Notes under the pieces: generated by a model
The model's input: the letters and a program-made list of their open reading frames with translations, nothing else
The model's database searches: none
What the model was told of the DNA's origin: nothing
Shown here: one piece after another, positions 13,096 through 27,268 of the stretch
Layout: each line of letters opens with the position of its first letter
How positions within the stretch are numbered: position 1 is the stretch's first letter
NCBI GenBank assembly: GCA_018127085.1
Contig: CM030722.1
Span: 248,001-312,000, forward strand
Source of the DNA: Pneumocystis sp. 'macacae'
Lineage: Eukaryota; Ascomycota; Pneumocystomycetes; Pneumocystales; Pneumocystaceae
Length of the DNA: 64,000 nucleotides
Direction: 5' to 3'
Program-made: the position numbers and the translations under genes

Positions 13096-13449
13096 AATTT
13101 AAAAGCATAATTATTCTATTTGTTTTATCCATTTACTATATTTAATATATTCAGTAAAACTATTTATAAAATATCCTAATATTAACCATTCCAACTGAAT
13201 ACAAAATCGTAATTGTCAGTTTTTCAAGTATTTTAATCTTTGAATTTATTTTTTCTTTTAAAACTATATTTTACTATAATATAAAATCTAAAAGAAAAAC
13301 TCTATAAAAACACTTAGCATATACGCATCAATGTTTACTAAATATATACATCCTTCATACTTAATTACAATGTATAAAATTTAGAACATACTTTTCAAAA
13401 ATATATCTAAAACATCCATAAACAAAAACTTCATATAATTTCACTTACC
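13096..13449. other. Convergent 3' spacer between glycogenin and EFG1
   Basis: 354 nt of AT-rich DNA between the stop codons of two convergent genes. It presumably carries both 3' untranslated regions and polyadenylation signals. No coding frame, repeat or RNA gene was seen. Confidence 0.6.
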
Positions 13450-14126
13450 TTAATATAATTTCTCTTCTAACGCCATTTCCTTTTCTATATTTTTCCAAAT
13501 CATTATCTTTTCTTGTATAGTAGATGAATTTTTTGATGGCAATTTATACAAAGAAATATACTTTTTAAAAGCAGGAAACTCCTTTAAAGATTATTATAAG
13601 TAAAAGAAAACTCTATAAAAACATACAATTACATATTTTAAATCTACTTGACATCGATGAACAATTTCTTGCAACTTCTTTTTTTCATTTTCATCATATG
13701 CTCCTGCAAGTTGCTTTTGAGCCTGTTTAAGACGGCGATATGCCTTTTTCTTCTCTTTTTAAGATAATTAAACATCACGTATGTACTTTTAAAAATACCA
13801 AACCTACCAAAAAATCTAACCATTTTATATTTTCCTTCTAAAACATATTTCTTTTTTAATTCATAAACATTCTTAAGATCAAAGCGTAAACTCTGAATCT
13901 CTCTTTCTACTTCTACTTGCACATTTGCAGGTATTGTGCCCTTTATAATTAATTATAGGATCATCTTGTAAATATATACCTTTTTAATAAGACGTTCCAA
14001 ATCTCTAATTTTTTTTTTTAAACGACTCAACCCTTTTATTTCAGAACTCTTAGATAAAAGCCCTTTATAGGATTCCTTATGTTTAGTTATTCTTTCTTTT
14101 ACTAACTCAAAACTTTTTCGACGCAT
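13450..14126 (-). CDS. EFG1: rRNA-processing protein Efg1
   Basis: Start ATG at 14126 (MRRKSFELVKERITKHKESY), stop at 13450-13452. The protein is basic and coiled-coil: IKGLSRLKKKIRDLERLIKK, EVEREIQSLRFDLKNVYELK, YKMVRFFEKKKAYRRLKQAQ, then MIWKNIEKEMALEEKLY at the end. The KGLxxxKKKIRDLERLL, KYxMVRFFExKKAxRRLKR series is the hallmark of Efg1, a nucleolar factor of early 18S rRNA maturation. Reading MVRFFE requires removing the intron at about 13758-13807. The start lies only 86 nt from the MIO/SEA4 start, a shared divergent promoter. Confidence 0.93.
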
Positions 14127-14212
14127 GATTAAATAATTTTTAGGAATTATAAAGAAATCGGTCTGTCGAGCATTTCTTATCCATCATCAGACAATGAAAA
14201 ATTAAAAAACAA

Positions 14213-17200
14213 ATGAATAAAAAATCTATCATTAAATCAATCCCATCATTTGAAAATAACAATAAAAGTAATTTTATATGTGCGTTTCCTGATAAAAATG
14301 AAATTCATCTTTATACCGTTGATAACAACCAAGATACAACATATTCTTTAATTTCTAAAAGAAGCAAAATATCTTTTATAAAATGCATTTGTATCTCCCC
14401 TTCACAAAAAAACACAATAGCTATTGGAGAGACTACAGGTGATGCATTAATCTTAAGTTTGGATAATGAAATCTCTCCTATTCGATTTCCAGCCAAACAA
14501 CAACGTGTTTGTAATGCTGTCGCACTAAATATTTTGGGAGACTTGGCAGTTGGATTAGAAAGAATAAGGAACGAGTCATCTCTTACAATCTGGAATATTC
14601 ATCAAAGTATAGGATCAGATAAAAAAATATCACCAATTCAACAACTTGCATTATCAGAATCAGTGTTTTCTCTTTCATACTTTCCAGATTCCCCAAAACA
14701 ACTGGTTTCAGGTGTAAATCTACGATGGATAAAAATTTTTGATTTAAGAGAAAAATCATCCATATCTACCATAGCCTTTTATTCAACACGATTTATACAT
14801 AACATTACTATTGATCCAAAAAATCCAAACTATTTTGCATCAATCTCTGACGAGGGTCTAGTTTCCGTTTGGGATAGAAGGAAAAACTCTAATGGAGAGG
14901 CCTGTTTATTATTGAACAAAGGAGTAAACCAATTTTCTCAAATCATAGATCTTAAATTTACGGGGACCAAACATGGTCAACTTTCTGGACTTTCAAAAGA
15001 AGGAGTTATAAAGCTTTGGGATATAAACTATAATTATGATAACCCTGATCAATTCATAGTTTCATTTCATAATAAAAAATCGTCTGAAATATCTGAACCT
15101 TCAATACCTATAAAAAATGATTCACTTTCATTAATGTATCTGCGAGAAGGTATTTTCATTTGAATATAATAAAAAGTGAATAATAAGGTTTAGCATCTAT
15201 AAAATCTAACAAAAAAGTTATTTCTTTTGATTATATTCCCAATGAACCATATAAAAATTACCAGTTTTATTATTTAAGATCAGATGACAAAATAGGGAAA
15301 ATAAAAATACGTTCTTCCTGTGATACAGTATCAATAAATAGTCTTAATAAAATACTGATAAGTGCAAAAACCAATTTAGTTTATTTATCCAAAAAGAATA
15401 AAGATGCGATGTTAACTAAAAATAAAAGTGAGAATGAAGATAATGGAAGTCAAATATCTGAGTCCCTAACTTTAAATATGGACGAAAATATATTCAATAA
15501 TCAGATCGAAGACTCAGAAATGCTTCATTCATTTCCAAATTCGAAATTTGACCAAGAATATGATACTGAATATAAATTTAATATAAAAGATGTTCTTGAA
15601 AATGACATATCATATTTAATGTATAAAAGAGCAAAAAATGGTTATGGAATGGAAGTAAATTCATGTAATTAGTACTTACACAATACTGATTATAATTTTA
15701 GTCCGCAAAAAATAAGAGAATTCTGAAAAATACACATCTTCTTGATTTATGGACGTGGATCAATAGTATTGTATCTATGCACTTATATTTAGACTTATAT
15801 TAGCAATAGATGCAGAAAACTTAGCCTCAGAAAACAAAATGATTTCAGGTGATTTTGATCTAAGCTATCAAGGCGTATATAATATTTGGTACGGAATTCC
15901 AAGTAGGAACAAAGTTTATAAAAAAAATCTTTAAATAAAACTATTATAGGTTCTAAACTAATTAACAAATGTGATGAAAATAATAAAAATAACTTTTTTG
16001 AAAATTTATATACAGTTGCTGTAAAAGAGATAAATAATAAATTCAAAAACAATGTTTTCACTTCTGTTGCATCGAAGATAGAAATACGAAAACTAGCACT
16101 AACATCATGTGGATGGTGTATTTCTCGTGAAGACCTAGATGATAAAATAAAACAGTAAGTATAGATATAATTAATAATATTCCTAAATACTCTAAGATTA
16201 GAAGAAGATGGATTATATAGCAAAGCTGCAAGCTGGGCTTTATTTCATGGTAACTTTAATCGCACAGTTCAGGCATTATCAAAGGGAACAGAAAAACATC
16301 GTTTAATGTCAACTGCAATAGCAGGATTTTCCTCAGCAAAAAATGGTGTAAACAATACCATGTGGAAAGAAATGTGTAGGAAAATGAGTACAGAGTTAGA
16401 CGATCCATATCTTCGTGCTATATTTGCATATGTTTCTAATGGAGACTGGCGCGATGTTTTAGATGAACAGGGATTACCTTTAAAAGAAAGAATTGGTGTT
16501 GGGTTAAGATTTTTAAATGACGATGATGTATAACTATTTGTATTTTTTTAAATAAACTCTAATTTCGAAAGTTTTCTTTTTATTTAAATGACATTGTTAA
16601 AACTGTTATTAATACAGGGGATCTTGAAGGAATTATTCTTACCGGGGCTAGTACTAATACAATTGATTTATTAGAAATATATCTTAATCGTACATCTGAT
16701 ATTCAAACAGCGGCTCTTGTTTCTTCATTTTGTCTTCCTAAATTCTTTGATCAAAGAATTTTAATCTGGATTAGTGAGTTAGTTATTACATTTTCTTATA
16801 TATATCATTCTTATGATTGCATAATTAGTTATCGCCAGTTACTTAATAGATACAGTTTATTTTATACCAGAGCAAGATTTGATGTATTAAGGAAAAAGCA
16901 TTTTAAAGAGTTTGACGAGATGTTAGCTCTGGAAAAAACCCAACAACAAATATATATACGATGCAATTCTTGTAATAAAGTTTTCCCTCATTATTTAATT
17001 TAATTAATTATTAATTTTTTTAAGAATATTACACATAAACCTATAATATCAAAGCGAAATACAAGCATTCGGAATTCTAATATTCCTACAACTGGAACTA
17101 TTCAAAAGGTTTGTCTTAATATATACAATATTCACTATATCTTCTAATATTTTTTTTAGAATACCCTTTGTCCAGTTTGTAGTAAACCTCTTCCACGATG

Positions 17201-17483
17201 TTCTATTTGTTTACTTTCTCTTGGAACTTCAAATAATCTTGAAGAAAAAAATATAAAAAATCCAGAAGATTTTGAAAAAATGTTTGAAAAATGGTATATT
17301 TAATATACATTTATTTCTCAAAACTTAAATAATTTATTTAGGTTTAATTTTTGTTTATCGTGTCATCATGTTTCACATCATGATCATGCAAAAGAATGGT
17401 TTAAAACACACCCAGTTTGTCCAGTACCAGATTGTAACTGCCTTTGCCGAGAAAAAGACAAAATACCTAAAGCCAACATATAA
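14213..17483 (+). CDS. SEA4: SEA/GATOR complex subunit Mio (Sea4)
   Basis: Start ATG at 14213, stop TAA at 17481. The N-terminal half is a WD40 propeller (RWIKIFDLREKSSISTIAFY, PNYFASISDEGLVSVWDRRK, GQLSGLSKEGVIKLWDINY). A helical alpha-solenoid follows (DGLYSKAAS-like: LEEDGLYSKAASWALFHGNF). The C-terminus is a zinc-binding RING-like region with CPVCSKPLPRCSICLLSLG, then FNFCLSCHHVSHHDHAKEWF and HPVCPVPDCNCLCREKDK. This order is that of MIOS/Sea4, a subunit of the SEA (GATOR2-like) complex at the vacuole that regulates TORC1 in response to amino acids. Many short introns. No disabling change was seen. Confidence 0.93.
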
Positions 17484-17779
17484 TATCAATTTTCTAACTA
17501 AACCTATATATAATTATATTTCTTTTCAAGAGTTAAAATCTTATTTAATTTCGTAAAATAATTTATAACTATATTATACTATATCTACTATATCATTTTT
17601 CATATATTTCGTAAATTTTTATTTAAACAGTATAAATTTCTATTTAAACAATGTAAATTTCTATTTAAACAGTGTGGATTTTTGTTTAAACAATATAAAA
17701 TTTGTAATCAAAATTAATAATTAAATTAAATTAAATTACAAAATAAACTAGAACATTAAAAAATTTAACGAATCTAATA

Positions 17780-19050
17780 ATGCAAATTCAAAAAACTAAT
17801 AATGAAGAATGTTATTTAGATTGCGAAAACACAATATCTACAACTAAAAAACATATTCCCAAATATAAAAAATGGATAAAATCTATTATTTTTTATATTA
17901 AACACTTTTGGATAATTTTTGTTATCGGACAAATTCTTAGTTTAATGATTACAGCATCAAGTACATTTACTACGAAATTAAATAATTATCATGTAAACTT
18001 ACCTACATTTCAAACATTTCCTAATTATGCCTTTCTTACATTCGTCTATACTTGTTTTGCAATTTACTCATTTGGATTTAAAAAATATACAAAATTAATT
18101 TCAAAAAACGGTTGGAAATATTTTATTTTAGCATTTTTGGATGTTGAAGCAAACTTCCTTGTCGTAAAAGTTAAGAAAATAGAATTATTGCATTTTAAAA
18201 TAACATATATAGGCATATGAATACACTAGTATTTTATCATGCACTCTTTTGGATTCTTTTTCAATAATAACTGCTTTTATTCTAAGTTTTTTTTTCTTGA
18301 AAGTAAGATATAATATACCACAACTACTAGGAATTTTAATATGTTTTGGAGTATATTATTATCCATACTTTTATATAATTTTTAACAATCAAGGGTCTTA
18401 TAACATTAGCAATGAGCGACTTCAAAACAAAAAAAAACTATATCGTTAAAGATCCAATCAAAGGTAATATTTTCATGATTATTGGATCGTCTTTATATGG
18501 TGTAAGCAATGTTTTGGAAGAAATTTTTGTATCTAAACAATCTATATACGAAGTTATAGGTCAACTGGGTCTTTGGGGAATGTTTATCAATATAATTCAA
18601 GTATATATATTTGAAAGAAAACACATAAGAAATATTAAATGGTCTAAAAAAACAATTGGATTTATGTTTGGATATAATGCTTCACTGTTTATATTTTATT
18701 CTCTTACACCCATTTTATTTAGAATGAGTAGTGCTATATTTTATAATATGTCTTTACTAACAAGCGATTTTTGGAGTAAGATTAAAATTTAAATATTATA
18801 AAACTTATAAACCATAGATCTTATTATTGGTATTTATTTGTTTCATTACTATGTCTATTGGCTATATCCTCTTGCATTTGTTCTTGTAATTATAGGCCTT
18901 TTAACATATCATTTGTTTTTTAAAGATGAATCAAAAAAACCATGGATCAATTATAATTATGAAGAAAAACTTGATGTCATTGAAACATATAAAATACCAG
19001 AGAATTCGAAAACACAAGCTATACATGAAAATTTAAAAGATGTAAAATAA
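17780..19050 (+). CDS. SLC35F1/F2-type membrane transporter (DUF914)
   Basis: Start ATG at 17780, stop at 19048. About ten hydrophobic helices of a drug/metabolite-transporter fold. Joined exons give the family signatures FILAFLDVEANFLVVKAYEY, TSILSCTLLDSFSIITAF, ICFGGLITLAMSD, IIGSSLYGVSNVLEEIFVSK and LLTSDFWNLIIGIYLFHYYV. Splicing at GTTAAG..TATATAG (~18167-18213) is what restores VVKAYEYTSILS. The family's substrate is unsettled, so none is proposed. The N-terminus is polar and cytosolic. No neighbour suggests a substrate. Confidence 0.88.
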
Positions 19051-19183
19051 ATAGTAATAAATTTAAAATTTTTGAATATTATTTTTAAAATTAATTTAAC
19101 TGTTTTTATATCTTACGATGAATTCAAAATTTTAATCGTTATTATTTACATCAGGCTTTTCTGTATTTAAAACATTATTCTAT

Positions 19184-21655
19184 ATGTTCACAGACTTTTC
19201 AGTACCATGGGTTTTATACTTAGCAATTCAATATGCCTCTGCTCCATCTTTACATACACTTTCAAATCTTATATTAGAATTTCCTAATATTTTTTCTAAA
19301 AAAATAATATTAGATATTCTTAATTTTATACCAGAATGCACGGAACCAGAAGATTATCTTTCTTTAATATTTCATGAGAAGTATGAAGGAGAAGATGATA
19401 TGAATAGTTCTCAAATATCAAAAGTACGAGATATAGATGATGCTACATTATTACAAAAACTTAAAAAATTAAATATAAATCACGATAATTTTACAACTAA
19501 TGATTGTATTGATGACGAAAAATTATATATTTGGTTTATTTCAAGAGCTCAAAAAATTGAAGAAGAAACTGGATTAATTTCACTTTCTCGTAAACTCGTA
19601 CTTAGTTCTAAATATCCCATACCTTCTAAAGTTCAAGAATGGGGACGTGGAATTGTGGCTACATTGGAATCTGTTATAAACAGAGAATATAACAATCCTT
19701 CATTAGAATTCAATATTCCAACTTTAAAAGAATTTGAAGCTCTAGATTATAAAAATGCAATTGACATTCTTCTTCAGCATTTAAAAAACGAAGAAATACT
19801 AGAAGAAATAAGATCTAGTGTTATACCATATATATCATATTGTCAAAAGTTATCAAAAGAAAACGTTTGGAATTCGTTATGGTTATGGCTTTTAAATTTT
19901 AGCTTTAAACAAAAAAGTCTAAATCTAATGAAATCAATATCTTCTAACAATATGATTAATACAGAAGAATACGAAAATTTTTCAAAGTATGCACTAGCAT
20001 CTTGTTATTGTTGCAAAAACATAGAAAAAGAAAACATTCATTCAATGAAAATAATCTTACAAAACCTTAAAAAAAATTTAAATATTAAAACCAACAAAGA
20101 TAGTAGTGTATTAAGTGACATAAAAGTATCTTCACTAAATATGTTTACTCCTGAAAATATAGAAAATTATTTAGAATTAATTACACCAAACTTCAATTCT
20201 TTAAGCTTACTAGAAATAATGATCAAAACTATTTCAATTATTAATTCTCAGAAAAAGGAGTGCAAAATAACACTTTCAGAAGCAATATATTATAGAAATA
20301 AAAACTGTAAATTTCAAATATCATTGTTGCATAAAATAATACCACAAGATCCCGAATTTTTACACAAATTCAATGATTCAGATTGGATAAAATTAAGAAA
20401 TGATATTGAGTGGCTTCACAGTGTTAGTCTTATTTATAAAAATATACCGAAAAAGGAATATGAATCATTTCTACTTTATAATATCTTAAAAGCAACAAGT
20501 ATACCGAATTTTACATAATTTTATAATACTAATTTTCTATTCAGAATTCGAACTTGCAAAAAATATTTACATAAAAACAAATAAAAAAAATATACCTTTA
20601 GAAGATGAACTTGTAAAAAAAGTCTGTATAGAAGTTTTCTTAGAATTTTTTGATAATTCTAATGGAAATATTGCAAGAGGAAATATGAAAAATGCATACA
20701 ACTTATTACAAATGATAAAACAATATTATAACTCACAACAATTGGAACATTTTTCTTACTTAATAAAAGCAACCAATACATTAAACCAATATTCTCATAG
20801 ATTTATGCCGGCAGAAGTTCGATTACATAATAACCCTTTTGAAATTTTAGAGGATTTTTTATCATCTAATTCCGGAATATATAAATCTATAGATAAAATA
20901 ATAAAATTATCTAATGACTTAATTTTAGGTTTAAATAAAAGTCACTTAATTTCAAAAAAAGAAACACAAGGGAAAATATTATGTATGATTGCAGAAACAG
21001 CATTATCTCAGAATGATTTTAATTTCGCATATGATATATGTATTAATCACTTATTTTCTCTTTTCGAAACCGAAGATATAAAAACAATAGCCTCACTTAA
21101 AAAGATTATCTGGAAAACTTGTTTTCAAATTTCGAAAAAATATGAAATGAAAGAGGAATCTTTAGAAGATATTAAAAAAAAAATGCATCTTCTTTCAAAA
21201 GTAATTAACATTTGCCCAAAAGAACATCTTGTGGAGATATTAAATCTATGGAGGCAATTCGAGGAAGAACAACTATCAATTAAAATGGAAAAAAATATCT
21301 CTAAATCAAACAATAATTCAATAACTACCTATTCAAACGTTACAAAGTCTATACGTATTCCAAAATCCCTATTTTCATCTGCATCCAAAGCTGCACGAAC
21401 ATTAGGAACAACGTTATCATCAACATCATTTCCTTTTAATAAACAAAAAATATCATATATTACTAAAAAAAATATAACAAAAAAGCATTTAACGGATATT
21501 AATGAAGAATCAAGAAATTCAGGTAATAAATTAGATAATTTAGCAGATATTGTAACACAAAAATTTACATCTGGGCTTGGTATAATTGTTTTTTTTTTTT
21601 CTAAAAATATTCTTATTTTATCATAGGTTGGGTTTTTGGAATATCTGAAGACTAA
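19184..21655 (+). CDS. SEC39: Sec39-domain ER tethering protein (Dsl1/NRZ complex)
   Basis: Start ATG at 19184; the last intron (~21577-21627) restores TSGLGWVFGISED with stop TAA at 21653. Large helical protein with a Sec39-type opening (PWVLYLAIQYASAPSLHTLS, LDILNFIPECTEPEDYLSLI) and a middle containing KVQEWGRGIVATLESV. The fungal Sec39 tail is 'TSGLGWVxG', seen here. Sec39 with Dsl1 and Tip20 tethers Golgi-derived COPI vesicles at the ER. A frame stop upstream (19133) means the Met at 19184 is the first in its frame unless an unseen 5' exon exists. There is one internal intron at about 20517-20545. Confidence 0.82.
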
Positions 21656-21915
21656 AAGTAATCAGACATATAATATAATACCACACCATTAAAAACATCT
21701 AATATATATTCAATATACATATTAATTATATTGTTACAAACTAACACGAACTTAAAACCATATAATTATTATTAATTACAATACCAATTGTTTTCAATAT
21801 TGTTATAAAAACCTAATTGTAAATAGAAAATATTCATTTAGATCAAAAACATGTCATAGTAAAACACAAAACATTTATATATTCAAACAACTATAAAAAC
21901 TTAAAAATAAAATAA

Positions 21916-24900
21916 TTAATAAACATTAGCTACGATTCCTAAACCAAGAGCAGATAAATCCCTTGTTTTTAATTCACTGTTCCATATATTTTCATTATTT
22001 GATGCATAAAAATCTTTTATTTTAAAAGGACCAATATTAGATACAGTTTGAAAATCCCATTCTAGTCCCTCAATTGTATTTTCTAGTTTTGTTTCATCAA
22101 TATCAAATACAGAACCAAGTCTATTTTCTTGTAATTTATCAGAATTTAACACATTATTTCCATAAATTTTATCATTAAAAGCTAAATCAAAATATTGATC
22201 AAAATTTATATCATTTAATATCTTTTCATTTTCTAGAACACTAGAAATTACAGATGAAAATACTGTTTCTGATGAAGAAAACAGTCTTTTCTCACTAGTG
22301 ACAGGACTTATAGTAATATTAGAAGATAATTTACCATCTTCAATAGTAGACATATTCACAAGATCATTTTGATCCTTTTCCAAAGACTGATCTGATACAA
22401 CATTTACAACAAAAGGCTGAGGAATTTTCATTTCTAAATCTGAAATAATTTTGGAACCAAATTTATTAGATAAAATATCAGTGTTTTTTTTCTCATTAAA
22501 AAATGATTTATTCATCGGAAAAATCTCATTATCATCTGTTTTCAAAGCACTAGCAACATTCGAAAACATATAGTCTGAAGGGTTATCCATAACCTTATCT
22601 TTTACTTGAGAATTATGGGATTCTTTACATAACTACTTTTAATTAATCTTGTATAGAAATATTCAATTATTTTACTAACATCAAAAATTTGCATATCTAC
22701 TTTCTCAGAACTTAGACTATTTCCTTTAGATATTGTGCCAGCATCACTAAAGTTATTATCAATACTGGAATTATTTTCTTTTATCAAAATCATTTCTACA
22801 TTATTAGTTTTTATATTATTTTTTAAACTAGTCTCAAATAATTTTGATGGTAAAGTTTCATTAGGTATTTGAGACGATATAGTATCAGCTAAAGTATGAT
22901 GAAATTTAGAAACACTAGAATTTGTTTCAGAAAGATTCATTGTCATTTTATCCGATAATGGCTTTCCATTTTCAATCTGTTTTTGAATCGCATAAACATT
23001 AATTTTTACAAATTTAAAATATTCTGATATTATTTTTTTAATCTTAATGAGTTGAGAAGGACAGCACAAATAAATTCCTTGAGGCAAAACATCAAACTGC
23101 TTCTTATAAATTAATTTCTAAATTTTATTAATATATATAACTATAATTATAATAAAATACCATTTGCAATAATTGCTTAACAGCAAACTCATTTGCACTT
23201 AATGCCATAAATAAAGGTAAAAGCGTATCAATATGATGATACATCTGGTTCATCTGAGCAACTAATTCAGAAACTTGTTGTTTTTGAACGGAAGTAAGAT
23301 CATTTAATGGAGAAATTTTTACTATAATTTATATGTATCACCAAACCAAAATCAAATACGACTTACCTCCATTCCTTTCTACTTCATCTTGAATTTGTTT
23401 AAGACGAGAAATCATTTGCATATTTGCCTCTTTACCACCACACATCAAAATTTTCTGAATAATAGAATTATCACTTTGAGATTGATGATTAGAGTCTACA
23501 ACATTAAATATGAACAATCTCTAAATAACTAATACCTTGTTTAAATTGTATTGTTTGTTCATTTTGGACAGGAGAAGATAATACTAAATTAGATGCTTGT
23601 AATACATGATGCTGGTCCTTAACAGATTTATTATCTTCTTTCTTTTTAATTTTTATAGGAGATCTAGATCTTTTTTTTAGTCCAAAAACATTGTCATTAC
23701 TAGTCATAGCTAATAATTGATCAATTGATTGAAATTGTGATTGAGAAGCTGAATTATTTAAAGAGGTATTAGTATTAGGAAAAAAAACATGGGGATATGA
23801 TGAAAAATTTGAAATATCAGAAGACCATTCAGATTTAATAAATTCAGGAGTTATATTTGATGTATGTTGCATTTGTGACGAATTCTGTCGTATTTGTTGC
23901 TGCTGAATTTGAGAACCTGGTTTTATAGAGTGAAGTTGAGGTAAAGAGTGAGATTGAAATTGATTAACAGATTGATTAGCAGATTTATTAGTCATCTGTT
24001 GAATTTGCTGATAATGCAATTGAAGACATAAAGCATGTTGATAAAAAAGATCATGAACACGTGTCATTTGTTCCGAACTTAGCCTTTGGTTTCGAAGGAG
24101 TTCCGCAACTTGAGTCCAAGTAGAAACATTAGAAAAAGGCTCAGGCAACTGAGCTAAGATACGTTGTGGAATAAGATAGTTACAAGGATTTAAATGTGGG
24201 TCAAGATGTTTTTTAAATTCCCCATGAGATGTAGATGGTACGGTAGTTTGATTCATCCTTTTCTGCACTTGAGGATTAATTATTTGTTGAACAGGTGCCT
24301 GAATCTGTGACGAAAATCCTTGTAATGATTGATTAGAAAGTAATTGTTTAGCCTGAGACTGAGACTGCTGAGGCTTCTCATTCTGATTTTGAGTATGAGT
24401 AGTCTGACTCAATGTCATAAATTTTTGTAAATTTATATTAGACGGATTAAACAGTGAACCATCAGAGCATTGCTGATACATATCAGTCTGCAGCGACATA
24501 TGAATTTGCTGTTGATTAAGAGATTGTTGATGTTTATCTGAACTTTGAAAAACATGGGCCCGGTGAGTTATATATTGTGGATATTGCTGTTGATTATTTT
24601 GTGCACGTAACTGATTTAATATTTGCTGAATTTGTAACGCCTTTTGATGAGAAACAGAATGCGGTAAAAACTTTAAATCATCCGAAGTAGAATTTACATT
24701 AAGAGATTGCTGATTCATAGGACAATTTAAAGATTGCATTAAATTTTGAGTGGAAAGATGTGGATTAGTTGAAGTTTGTTTCATCAAAGTTTGCTTTTTC
24801 TGAAATGTCATTTTCGGATTTAAAAGTGTTGTGGCTCGCTGAAACTTAGAATGAGAATCCATAGCTTGTTCAGACTGTTGAGACGTAGAACAAGTAAAAG

Positions 24901-25401
24901 TTGTCTGCGATACTAATCCAGGAGTCTGTGAATGCTCAAATGTTTTTGGCTGACCAGAAACAATATGCTGATGCTGAACCTGAGGAAAAAACTGTACGGA
25001 TGACTGCTGATTCTGTGTTTGCAAAGAGCTCTGCTTTAGAATAGTACTCCCCTTAATATGCATAAGTTTAGTATTACAAATATTAATATATTCCATCTAA
25101 AATATATTAATAGATATAAAAGCAGTAATATAAACATCACTTTGCTACTCGCCTTCTCATATGCATGTTTCTCAAAGGCATTCACAATAGCCACCAAATG
25201 CTCCAAAGAAACATTTGACGATACAGTCCTCAATGCAGAAACTCTAAAATCATACACATAAGAACAAAAAATGCATGAAAAAGAACCTCACAAATGAAAT
25301 ATAATTGCATGCTGCTCAGATGCAGTCAATGTACTTCTCCAATTTTTATCAGGAATATTATTGGTGCCTTCATTATGTGTTGTTACAGACACATGATTCA
25401 T
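21916..25401 (-). CDS. MED15: Mediator subunit Med15 (KIX domain, Gln-rich)
   Basis: Start ATG at 25401. The first exon reads NIPDKNWRSTLTASEQHAII, then after an intron RVSALRTVSSNVSLEHLVAI, VNAFEKHAYEKASSK: this is the KIX-like activator-binding domain of Med15/Gal11. A very long Gln/Ser-rich middle follows (about 23500-25030). It includes a structured stretch PQRILAQLPEPFSNVSTWTQ, VAELLRNQRLSSEQMTRVHD. A helical C-terminal part ends EGLEWDFQTVSNIGPFKIKD near 22000-22080. Med15 is the Mediator tail subunit that contacts transcription activators. The homopolymer-like Gln region makes alignments unreliable, so the call rests on the N-terminal domain and the overall architecture. Confidence 0.75.
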
Positions 25402-25682
25402 AACAAAAAACTATTCACTTGAATTTTATAGTTATTCCAAAGAGAAAAATACTGTTAAGGAACAAAAACCTACTTTTATTTAACAACAGATAACGATGAC
25501 GCTAGAGCAAACGATACATGAATCAGCCCGCCACACAATAAATAACTAAAAGAATAACGTTTTTTTTTTTTTTTAAACAAAACTAAAAATTTAACATTCT
25601 ATAAATCCACTAATCTATTATGTATTTTTAGAAAACATTTTAATAAAAATACAATAATATATATATAAATAAATATATAAAA

Positions 25683-26691
25683 TCAGTATATGCCTGGAAA
25701 AATAATCCAAGAAAAATAAGAAGCATCAATTCGAAATGTCCTTAAATACCAACGATATGTTTCAGATGCAGAAATTGTTAGAATAACAATAACCCATATA
25801 AAAATAATAAATATCGTTTTATTTTGGATATGTGTTGCTAATACAAAGCTAAAGTAAATACCTATCTCCGATATATAATGAGGACACATAAGATACTTGA
25901 ATAAACCAGATGTAGGAAGGGAATATCTAGATGCATTAGGATCTAAACGAAGCCTCGAAAGACTAATATGTGTTGAATGTTGAATCCAAGAAAAAAAAAT
26001 ATAAACCAATACAGAAAGAAAAACAGTTACAGCCTTTGAAATGTGTTCTAACCCATTAAAAGTCTGTTCTATAATTTAATAAATTATATGATAATATAAA
26101 TACTTTTTTATTACCAGAATTTTGTAAGTTTCCACCTCCTTCACACCACATACCTAGACCACAAAATAAATAATACGTCATCCCCAAAAAATAGTGCCCT
26201 ATCCACATTCGGGCATTGCTATGTTTCTGAATAAAAACAGACTCATAGAGACGTCTTACTCCATGAACACTCATAAACAGCACACACACATACACCTCAT
26301 ACAGAGATTGCATTGTATCCAGCGAAAAATAAGTAATCAAACTACAATTTCCATAAAAACGACACCTACATATTTGAACAATCCAAAAACAATTAGATAT
26401 AGTCGAAACAACATAAAAATGTATAAACCATTTTTTCGGAACTGTGTAATCAAATATAGACCGTCTATAAAAAGCATGTCTATTTGATTCATCCAATGTC
26501 TTTCCATAGCACATCCACCGTTTTGTTAATGGATTCATTCTTGCTATCAACAATCCACTCGTTAAAAAGATAAAATACGCCCGAACAACAAACGTAGCTC
26601 CATACATCTTTACAAATAAACACATCCAATCAAAAAACAATTCAAAAATAGCTACAGTATACAATTGTAAAATATTATAGTAACTGATCAA
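25683..26691 (-). CDS. DFG10: Polyprenal/polyprenol reductase Dfg10 (SRD5A3 family)
   Basis: Start ATG at 26691; a 60-nt or so intron near 26056-26120 joins two exons; the stop is at 25683. Six to seven hydrophobic helices. Steroid-5-alpha-reductase family motifs: HGVRRLYESVFIQKHSNARM, WIGHYFLGMTYYLFCGLGMW, PTSGLFKYLMCPHYISEIGI, SETYRWYLRTF. The CPHY.xE region is the NADPH-binding signature of the family. The yeast and human enzymes make dolichol needed for N-glycosylation in the ER. The C-terminus ends IIFPGIY, the usual 'FPxx' end. Confidence 0.9.
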
Positions 26692-27268
26692 TAATTTTCC
26701 TCCTTAATAATTAATTCCATTAATAACTTATTTAAACACAAAATACAAAAAAACAATTCTTTCAAAAAGAACTCCAATAGTCACTTTATTTTTAATTATG
26801 CATTCTACAATACAATAAAAACCAGCAAATCTTAAATTATATTACTAATTCAAAAACTAGAATTTAGACCTAATTAATATTTTTTCAGATCTAAATCTTC
26901 TAATAACAAAACCTAATACATATGACAATTCTATAAAACATTTATTTATATAAACATATGAACATATATATACATATATATGTTCATAAAAACATTAAAA
27001 ATATTTCTTAAACATTTTGTCTTAATTTATACAGTACCATATTTAGCAGTCACAATAAATAACCAATAAAAGAAAAGCAACGACGACAATTAAATATCTT
27101 GGACGTACATCGAGGACATCTGTAAAATTCAATATTTAGAAGTCAATAGATCAACTGGAATTAAACTATAAAGATTTACAAATAAATCAAGTTGGTAATG
27201 AAGAAGACGAGTTTCATTTTCTGGAAACTACTTTTTAAACGAAAGAGTTAACAAATAAAAGATCTATC
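26692..27268. other. Intergenic region between DFG10 and eS12 (divergent)
   Basis: 577 nt, AT-rich, between the starts of two divergent genes. A short ATATATACATATATAT tract lies at about 26964-26980. No telobox (CCCTAA/TTAGGG) was found before eS12, unlike uL13. Possible 5' untranslated exon of eS12 near 27100-27260; not proven. Confidence 0.4.
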
